DNA of 64,000 nucleotides, from positions 186,001 to 250,000 of the forward strand of contig JAPLDJ010000009.1 of NCBI GenBank assembly GCA_026391805.1, written 5' to 3'. Positions 58,479 through 64,000 of this stretch are shown one piece after another. Each line of letters opens with the position of its first letter. The stretch's first letter is position 1. The notes beneath the pieces are model-generated. The model saw nothing but the letters and a program-made list of their open reading frames with translations. It ran no database searches and had not been told where the DNA came from. The stretch is from Bacteroidota bacterium. GTDB lineage: Bacteria; Bacteroidota; Bacteroidia; Bacteroidales; FEN-979. The translations under genes and the position numbers were made by a program.

Positions 58479-58796
58479 TTATCTCTCCCTGTGCCGTTTG
58501 CGTGCAATGCCTTTTCCCCCAAGGAATCCCCATCCGCCACTGCCGATGAGGAAGCCGAATGCATACCAGGCGCCGTTGTTGTTCTGGGCATAAAGGGTGA
58601 TATTCTTGTTGAACAACATTACGATGAAGTCGACCGGGGCAATGATTCCATGCCATAGTCCGCTCCAGAAACCATAGGGTTCTCCCGCAAGACATGTTTT
58701 CACATCAACATTGTGGGCACAGCCTGAAAGCAAAACTGTGCAGGTAAGAAGGAAAAGAAGAACGGCAATTCCGTTGATCCTGAATTTTGATTGCAT
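58479..58796 (-). CDS. Small hypothetical lipoprotein
   Basis: A 105-residue lipoprotein. The ATG at 58796 is preferred, as the signal (about 7-24, lipobox LLSGC) starts there; the upstream in-frame ATG at 58880 would overlap the TonB-C gene. The mature part has KTCLAGEPYGFWSGLWHGII and a hydrophobic stretch (about 48-63), then a glycine-rich segment (IGSGGWGFLGGKG). This looks like a small family of lipoproteins with a membrane-inserted tail. Function unknown. Confidence 0.7.
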   Translation of the reverse strand: MQSKFRINGIAVLLFLLTCTVLLSGCAHNVDVKTCLAGEPYGFWSGLWHGIIAPVDFIVMLFNKNITLYAQNNNGAWYAFGFLIGSGGWGFLGGKGIARKRHRER

Positions 58797-58821
58797 AGAA
58801 GGAAGGTATTGGTTGTTACTA

Positions 58822-59277
58822 TTATTTTTGTTTCTTACCGGGGCACTGGTCGGAATAGGGAATTGTGAATGACAATTCAAAGGTTGAGGGGACTTTCACC
58901 CATTTCCCTTTCGGATAGCCTACCAGCTGCTCAGCAGGAGTCCAGACGGGCATCTCGCTGATCACCCGGACAATCTCTTCATCCACCTCCTTGCTGTGGC
59001 TTTTCACGATCGTGATGTTCGAGGTCTTTCCGTCGGGTTCAATGGTAAATGTCACTTGCACCGATCCCCGCGGTAAACTTTTACCTGAAACAATTTTCGG
59101 GTCCAGGTTTTTTACCAGGTAGCATTTCATTGAATCATCACCCCCGGGATACTGACTTGTTTTTGAATTCTTACTGCTGTTCTGATCCCTGTTTTGTCCG
59201 GGATCATTTTTTTTGTCCTGGGAAAAGGAAGCCTGCGTCAACAGCAGTATTCCTATAAGTGTAATAATCCGTTTCAT
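58822..59277 (-). CDS. TonB C-terminal domain protein
   Basis: A 151-residue exported protein. The ATG at 59277 is chosen because it starts the signal peptide (KRIITLIGILLLTQASFSQ). A polar Asn/Asp/Ser-rich linker (about 20-50) precedes a TonB C-terminal domain (about 65-140, GSVQVTFTIEPDGKTSNI, EEIVRVISEMPVWTPAE). No membrane anchor like a true TonB is present, so it is a soluble TonB-C variant common in Bacteroidota. It is followed by the small lipoprotein 25 bp downstream. Confidence 0.85.
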   Translation of the reverse strand: MKRIITLIGILLLTQASFSQDKKNDPGQNRDQNSSKNSKTSQYPGGDDSMKCYLVKNLDPKIVSGKSLPRGSVQVTFTIEPDGKTSNITIVKSHSKEVDEEIVRVISEMPVWTPAEQLVGYPKGKWVKVPSTFELSFTIPYSDQCPGKKQK

Positions 59278-59434
59278 TTCGTTACGATATCTGTCAAACA
59301 AATATAATCATCTTTTTGCGTTTTTGTCTGTGATGACTGAACAATTTTACATCTGCAGGCCATCTGATAAAGAAGTCAACCTATTATGTTTCCGGTTCCG
59401 CTCCAACTTGTATCTTTGCCTGAAATCAGAACCT

Positions 59435-60706
59435 GTGAAGCGTTTTCTTTTATTGACACCGTTCATCATTGTTATATCCATTTTTGCTGAATCGCAGGAT
59501 ATAAAGAAAGTCCTTTTCATCGGGAACAGTTATACCTATGCCAACGACCTGCCGGTGCTTATATCACAGATCGCACACAGCAAAGGCGATTCGGTCTGGC
59601 ATGACCAGAACACCCCCGGAGGATATACCTTTCAGATGCATTGCCAGAACCAGGTAACGCTGGCGAAGATCGGCGAAACCAATTGGGATTATGTCGTATT
59701 GCAGGAGCAGAGCCAGTTGCCTTCATGGCCGCCCGATTCCGTTCAGCTGCTGGTTTATCCTTACGCTGATACGCTCACTCAGCATATAAAAGCCAATGAC
59801 TCCTGCAGCACAACCCTATTTTTCATGACCTGGGGAAGACAAAACGGTGATGTTGACAACTGTCCCTGGTATCCCGTTGTATGCACCTATACGGGCATGC
59901 AATCGCGGCTGCGCCAGAGTTACCTCGAGATGGGTCAGATGTTCGGCGCCGGGGTTTCACCTGTCGGGATCGCCTGGCAGCATACCCGCACCCAGTTTCC
60001 GGCCATAGAACTTTATGTGTCGGATGGCAGCCATCCCAATATCTATGGAAGCTATCTGGCAGCCTGCACCTTTTACGGAGCAATCTTTCAGAAGAGCCCA
60101 ATGGGAGCGTATATTCCGCCGGCGATCCCCACCGACACAGCACTTCTTCTGCAGCAGATCGCCAATTATACCGTTTTCGACAGCCTCCCGGTGTGGCACA
60201 TCGATACCACTCATGTTTATGCTGGATTCACTTTTTCTCTCTTAGGAGGAGGAGCCGTTCAGTTTACCAATGCATCCCTGAATGCCCAGCGGTTTTACTG
60301 GGATTTCGGCGACCAGAGCCACTCCACTGTTGCCAACCCTATACACACATATGCAACCCCGGGCAACTACATTGTAACGCTTTATGCAAATAAAGAGTGT
60401 GAAGTTGACAGCCTTTCACAAAGCCTGGTGATTGTTTCTGCCGGTGCCTTGAGCGACCGGCAAACGCCAATACTTTATCCGAATCCTGCTTCGGACAGGA
60501 TCACCGCAGATCACGCCTGGATTGAGAAGGCCGGGCCACTGGAATACCGTGTCGCTGATCAGCAGGGAAAAACCATTCTATCGGGAATCCTTAAAAAAGA
60601 TGAAGCCACCATTTCCATAAGCAGATTAGTTCCTGGAACGTACCTGATCTTATTCAGCCGGATTGGGACCGTTGTGGAGGAGGAGATAGTTGTAAAAAAA
60701 TGGTAA
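59435..60706 (+). CDS. SGNH hydrolase with PKD domain and T9SS tail
   Basis: About 423 residues from the GTG start at 59435, which directly begins a signal peptide (KRFLLLTPFIIVISIFAESQ). Any earlier start adds unrelated residues that overlap the opposite gene. The catalytic domain (about 20-240) has block I FIGNSYTYAND with Ser, VLQEQSQLP, and the Asp-His end DGSHPNIYG. A PKD-type domain (about 265-330, FYWDFGDQSHSTVANPIHTY) and a T9SS type A domain (about 345-423, LYPNPASDRIT, VPGTYLILF) follow. Likely a secreted esterase/acetylhydrolase on surface glycans. Its last codons run into an AAATGGTAA repeat. Confidence 0.85.
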   Translation: MKRFLLLTPFIIVISIFAESQDIKKVLFIGNSYTYANDLPVLISQIAHSKGDSVWHDQNTPGGYTFQMHCQNQVTLAKIGETNWDYVVLQEQSQLPSWPPDSVQLLVYPYADTLTQHIKANDSCSTTLFFMTWGRQNGDVDNCPWYPVVCTYTGMQSRLRQSYLEMGQMFGAGVSPVGIAWQHTRTQFPAIELYVSDGSHPNIYGSYLAACTFYGAIFQKSPMGAYIPPAIPTDTALLLQQIANYTVFDSLPVWHIDTTHVYAGFTFSLLGGGAVQFTNASLNAQRFYWDFGDQSHSTVANPIHTYATPGNYIVTLYANKECEVDSLSQSLVIVSAGALSDRQTPILYPNPASDRITADHAWIEKAGPLEYRVADQQGKTILSGILKKDEATISISRLVPGTYLILFSRIGTVVEEEIVVKKW

Positions 60707-60740
60707 AATGGTAAAATAGTAAGATTGTAAATTTAAATCC
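60700..60740 (+). repeat. Tandem AAATGGTAA repeat at the gene end
   Basis: AAATGGTAAAATGGTAAAAT with a further AGTAAGATTGTAAAT, starting in the last codons of the hydrolase. A similar run is at 62304-62338. Confidence 0.6.
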
Positions 60741-60744
60741 TCTA

Positions 60745-62061
60745 TTATTTAATTGTCCTTACAAGACGAACATAATTTAAAATTCTTATTGCATCGCCTT
60801 GCGGACCATGTCCGTGTGGAAAATCACTTGCATTTCCTGTTTTGGGGTCGCTACGCTGGCAACCTGCTCCATGCACATCAGACCAGCCGCCAAACTCCGG
60901 CATATAGCCCATGCCACGACCAAAACAGATATAAACGGCTGCACCACCACCACCCATCATAGATGCATGTGTAGTGCTACTCCAAAAACAAGGATAATCT
61001 TCATTTCCAGCCTCATTTGTAATTTTTGTGCAATTAAAAACAGGATTTATTGCCGGTGAATTGGTCGCTTTGGGTGAACGTGTGTAATCAACAATACTTT
61101 GTAATTCTTTTGCATCTGGCAAACGCCAATCGCTGTATCCGGCAAATTCAAAATTTTCGGCATAACTCAACGCATTTTCCCAACTTATAGCTTGTGCATT
61201 ATCATTTTGCATCCACATTAGTCCCGTGGCTTTATCGCTGATTGTTCCGTTTCCATTATCCGTATAACCATTTATTCCGTAATTTGTATTTCCCCTAACA
61301 TATCTGAAATAAAAAACATTGGTAGTCAATTTTCCTGGGAAAATAATCGGATATCCTTTTATACGACCATCGGCAAAGTTTACACCAAAAACAGCCTCAA
61401 CAGCTTCTCCGCAAGTTTTACTCACACTTTTGGTCGAAGAAACAAAATTACCATCAATAATACGGTCGCCTGCTGCCACATCACCATATCCGAATTTGAA
61501 ATAAGTGGTATCAATGAAAGGAGTTAAGTCAGAGCTTGAAGTAGCTTGGACATTTGGGTCAAGTCCGCAAAACTCAATGAGTGAATAAAGTTCTTTAATG
61601 GTCGGTAATCTCCAGTCGCTGTGTCCGCCTAACCTGTAACCAGATGCTCCTGCCACTGCTGCTGCATAGCTGACTTTATCTTTTGCATTAATTATATCAT
61701 CGCAATTATTGTCAGGACTCTGTTGCCACATTAAGCCCGTAACCATATCGGTAACAGTACCATCTCCATTATCAACATAGTGTGGTACATTTCCTAAGTA
61801 CATTGCATTTTGTCCATAAAAAGCACTTCCAACTGAAGGCGCAGAAATTTCGGTTGAATTATTAAAAAACTTTGTTTGATTGGCACCAACAATGGGATAG
61901 CCAGTTATGTTGGGAAGGTTATCAGTACCATTTGAAGTGGTCGAACATCCAATTCCTACAGATGTTTCATCTTTTGCAGTTGAAACATTATCTTTCCTAC
62001 ATCCTACTAAAATAACATTTAGAAGGATTAAAACGCCTAATAAGGATGATGTATTACTCAT
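60745..62061 (-). CDS. Lipoprotein with two DUF1566 domains
   Basis: A 438-residue lipoprotein (hydrophobic about 5-19, lipobox LVGC). Two Lcl/DUF1566-type modules are visible: first about 95-200 (VDNGDGTVTDMVTGLMWQQS, SDWRLPTIKELYSLI) and second about 270-435 (TDNGNGTISDKATGLMWMQ, YSDWRLPDAKELQSIV). Such modules occur in surface and phage adhesion proteins. AT-richer than its neighbours, suggesting transfer. Function unknown. Confidence 0.85.
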   Translation of the reverse strand: MSNTSSLLGVLILLNVILVGCRKDNVSTAKDETSVGIGCSTTSNGTDNLPNITGYPIVGANQTKFFNNSTEISAPSVGSAFYGQNAMYLGNVPHYVDNGDGTVTDMVTGLMWQQSPDNNCDDIINAKDKVSYAAAVAGASGYRLGGHSDWRLPTIKELYSLIEFCGLDPNVQATSSSDLTPFIDTTYFKFGYGDVAAGDRIIDGNFVSSTKSVSKTCGEAVEAVFGVNFADGRIKGYPIIFPGKLTTNVFYFRYVRGNTNYGINGYTDNGNGTISDKATGLMWMQNDNAQAISWENALSYAENFEFAGYSDWRLPDAKELQSIVDYTRSPKATNSPAINPVFNCTKITNEAGNEDYPCFWSSTTHASMMGGGGAAVYICFGRGMGYMPEFGGWSDVHGAGCQRSDPKTGNASDFPHGHGPQGDAIRILNYVRLVRTIK

Positions 62062-62274
62062 TATAATTCAATTTTAATTTAAAATTTCTGACTGTTAATC
62101 TCCGCTTTAGTTTAATTAGATGACAAATTATCGATTTTCCTGCAGTTCTTGGTCTGAAATATTTTTGCTATCATGTTATCAGGCGAAACAAAACAATAGC
62201 TGTATAATCTGATGGAAATTTAAATATCAGTAAAGTTTTTTAAATTGGTGCTAACAATCAATAAAAATCAGTTG

Positions 62275-62301
62275 AACCGAGCAGCGGTGACATTATTCTA
62301 T
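62275..62301 (+). repeat. 27-bp REP-like element, copy 4
   Basis: AACCGAGCAGCGGTGACATT, then ATTCTAT; the first arm has a substitution (CCGA) so the hairpin is weaker. Confidence 0.7.
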
Positions 62302-62352
62302 CGAAATGGTAAACTGGTAAAATGGTAAGATTGTAAAATCAAGAATCAGATT

Positions 62353-62379
62353 AACCGCGCAGCGGTGACATTATTGTAG
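62353..62379 (+). repeat. 27-bp REP-like element, copy 5
   Basis: Core CCGC-GCA-GCGG, tail GTGACATTATTGTAG. Confidence 0.75.
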
Positions 62380-62403
62380 ATAAAAGCAACAAAAAATCAT
62401 TTT

Positions 62404-62430
62404 AACCGCGTAGCGGTGACATTATTCTAG
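62404..62430 (+). repeat. 27-bp REP-like element, copy 6
   Basis: Core CCGC-GTA-GCGG, tail GTGACATTATTCTAG, 51 bp after copy 5; the same 51-bp spacing as copies 1 and 2. Confidence 0.75.
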
Positions 62431-62455
62431 CGAATAACGAAAACGAAAAGCGAGA

Positions 62456-63613
62456 TTACGCCTTCCTGAGGTTCACCAAGGCTGTGAACAGCTCATAAAC
62501 CGCACAAACCACAAGGACAAACATCCCGGCAGTCACCCCCACATTATCCGTCAAACTACCGATCAATACCGGAATTACTGCACCACCTGAAACAGCCATG
62601 ATCATCAGTCCTGAGATTTCATTCGACCGGGTCGGATGTTTTTCAACCGATAATGAGAAGATCAGCGGGAAAATATTGGCAACGCCGAGTCCGATGATGA
62701 AGATGATCACCATTGCAACCATATCTGTCGGAGAAAAGATCAGCGCAATGATGGAGATGACGGCCAGTATGGATGACCAGAGGAAAAACTTCCTTGAGGG
62801 CAGCAAGGTCAGCATCAGCGCTCCGCCAAAGGTTCCGAGCATCTTGCCAAAGAAATAAACGCTTCTTCCTGATTGGGCAAACGTTGAATCCGGAGACAGA
62901 TCAAACTTACTGATCAGAAATTGTCCCGAAACGGCATTGATCCCGACATCAATACCAACAACGAGAAAGATCCCGAGCACCATCATGCTTATGAATCCGC
63001 TGCTCAGCAGTTTGAAGGATGATCCGAAGGTAGCCCGTTTTTCCAGGTTCCGTGTTTCTTCAATCTTTATCGTAGCCAGCCAGAGAACAGATAACACGGA
63101 TACAATCCCGAAGACGAGGAAGAGGAGTTTCCAGTCGCCGAATTTCAGGGCAAGGAAACCGGCCAATGGCGGTGCGATCATCGACCCGATGGCCTTCACG
63201 AACTGGGAAAAGCTCAGAAAACTGGAAGTCCGGTTGGAGGGAACCACATCAACCAGTAAGGGATTGGCAGAGACCTGTACAATGGTATTACCGATCCCAA
63301 GTAAGGCAAACCCGAAGAGCACGGTTCCAAAGGTGTAGAAGAAATAGGGAATGAATAATCCAAGAGCTGTAATGCCCATACCAATATTAAGCATGTTACG
63401 TTTGCCGATCCGGTCCTGGAGAATGCCAACCGGAACAGAAAGTATAAAGAACCACACGAATACGGCGGACGGGATCAGCTGGGCTACGGTATTGCTCAGG
63501 TTGAATCCGAGTTTAACTTTGTCGACCCCGATTCCGACAAGGTCGCAGAAACTCATGACGAAAAACGACACGAGAACGGGAATTACAAACGTAAGATTTA
63601 CCTTCTTTGTCAT
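62456..63613 (-). CDS. Sugar MFS transporter (FucP-like)
   Basis: A 385-residue 12-helix major facilitator with two halves of six helices. Family marks: VPVGILQDRIGKRNMLNIGM between helices 2 and 3, GIGNTIVQVSANPLLVDVV, KAIGSMIAPPLAGFLAL and NIFPLIFSLSVEKHP. It resembles the FucP/GlcP sugar:H+ symporters of Bacteroidota. The sugar is not identifiable. Single gene upstream of the PEP-enzyme end. Confidence 0.88.
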   Translation of the reverse strand: MTKKVNLTFVIPVLVSFFVMSFCDLVGIGVDKVKLGFNLSNTVAQLIPSAVFVWFFILSVPVGILQDRIGKRNMLNIGMGITALGLFIPYFFYTFGTVLFGFALLGIGNTIVQVSANPLLVDVVPSNRTSSFLSFSQFVKAIGSMIAPPLAGFLALKFGDWKLLFLVFGIVSVLSVLWLATIKIEETRNLEKRATFGSSFKLLSSGFISMMVLGIFLVVGIDVGINAVSGQFLISKFDLSPDSTFAQSGRSVYFFGKMLGTFGGALMLTLLPSRKFFLWSSILAVISIIALIFSPTDMVAMVIIFIIGLGVANIFPLIFSLSVEKHPTRSNEISGLMIMAVSGGAVIPVLIGSLTDNVGVTAGMFVLVVCAVYELFTALVNLRKA

Positions 63614-63647
63614 GCTGTAATATGTTTAAGGTTAGTCATTCAGGGGA

Positions 63648-64000
63648 TCAGGATGGCTTGTATACAACGCCGATGTTTTTCTTTCCGTCGATCTCGATGC
63701 GAATCGGGTTGTCGAACCGGATGTGCCGAATATACTCATCTTCATAGAAAGCGGTCTGACCGGAAAGAAAATCCAGGTCATAAAAACCGTCGTGGATATA
63801 TGGATTGATGGTAAAATAACCCACGTTGAAAGAGGTCAGGTTCTGGAAAAAATGGGTTCCCTGGCTTGGATCGATGCGGTAATTGGAAAGTCCCGATTCG
63901 ACGATGAGCCGTGCAGCCGATATCTGGGGCCAGCGGACGGGTATTCCCAGCCAGGGATCTGCCGACCCCCATCTCCCGGGGCCGACCAGTACATAATTCT
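63648..64000 (-). CDS. PEP/pyruvate-binding domain enzyme, C-terminal end only
   Basis: The last 117 codons of a minus-strand gene that begins beyond the right edge. The visible part is NYVLVGPGRWGSADPWLGIP, PQISAARLIVESGL, DPSQGTHFFQNLTSFNVGYF and INPYIHDGFYDLDFL, ending GVVYKPS then TGA at 63648-63650. This matches the C-terminus of the large Bacteroidota PEP/pyruvate-binding (phosphoenolpyruvate synthase-like) proteins. It lies upstream of the MFS transporter gene in the same direction, with a 34-bp gap, so they may be co-transcribed. Confidence 0.75.
   Translation of the reverse strand, partial: NYVLVGPGRWGSADPWLGIPVRWPQISAARLIVESGLSNYRIDPSQGTHFFQNLTSFNVGYFTINPYIHDGFYDLDFLSGQTAFYEDEYIRHIRFDNPIRIEIDGKKNIGVVYKPS

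Larger units (their letters stand above)
62062..62455. other. 394-bp spacer with three REP-like copies
   Basis: The first 210 bp are AT-rich with no gene or firm promoter. Then three 27-bp elements (62275-62301, 62353-62379, 62404-62430) alternate with an ATGGTAAA repeat (62304-62338). The end (62431-62455) is a GCGAATAACGAAAACGAAAA repeat reaching the stop of the MFS gene. All known repeat families of the window meet here. Confidence 0.7.

Overview
The window reads as a chromosomal segment of a Bacteroidota bacterium (Bacteroidales-like, probably free-living or environmental). The signs are: four proteins with type IX secretion (T9SS) C-terminal sorting domains; promoter candidates of the Bacteroidota form TTG-N19-21-TAnnTTTG; families concentrated in this phylum (DUF2723 glycosyltransferase, DUF4907, OstA-like and LptD-like proteins, carboxypeptidase-regulatory-like domains, SPOR-like amidase); and a tRNA-guanine transglycosylase without zinc cysteines. 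No rRNA, tRNA, CRISPR array or prophage was recognised.

Layout. 0-9.6 kb is an envelope block: a 5'-truncated OstA-like protein, an MCE/MlaD protein with an AmiC-type amidase, an LptD-like barrel, RidA, and an LptF/LptG permease translationally coupled to tgt. 9.7-11.5 kb holds a membrane glycosyltransferase overlapping an ECF sigma factor. 11.6-24.3 kb is an accessory stretch, very AT-rich in its first 7 kb, with HEAT, RDD and lipoprotein orphans, two repeat-built T9SS cargo proteins, a 958-residue orphan, a phosphoesterase, a DUF4907/Kelch pair and a Tiki-like hydrolase followed by two more surface proteins. 24.5-31.9 kb has urocanate hydratase standing alone, a TMTC-like TPR membrane protein, a REP-associated tyrosine transposase (RAYT) framed by hairpins, and a prolyl oligopeptidase lipoprotein.

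32.2-36.4 kb is the most interesting unit: sigma factor, single-pass membrane protein and exported TPR-CHAT caspase-like protease, all with overlapping stop/start codons, followed by a HigBA-type toxin-antitoxin pair. 37-43.4 kb carries small secreted proteins, two beta-barrel proteins, a DUF362 protein with a T9SS tail, and a cold-shock protein with a clear promoter and terminator. 43.4-56.8 kb is mostly housekeeping (ispE, ung, birA, radC, polysaccharide deacetylase, DUF2723 glycosyltransferase, gpmA, a PPP-type phosphatase), plus an MbnH-like di-haem peroxidase next to an MbnP-like lipoprotein. 57.2-64 kb has an M43 metalloprotease without a signal peptide paired with a small partner gene, a TonB-C protein, an SGNH hydrolase with PKD and T9SS domains, a DUF1566 lipoprotein, a sugar MFS transporter and the C-terminal end of a PEP/pyruvate-binding enzyme.

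Spacers are unusual. Many are filled with short-period (about 8-11 bp) mosaic repeats that in several places run into the coding ends of genes. Six copies of a 27-bp element with a CCGC-NNN-GCGG hairpin are scattered through the window, and the tail of this element also occurs just upstream of the RAYT gene.
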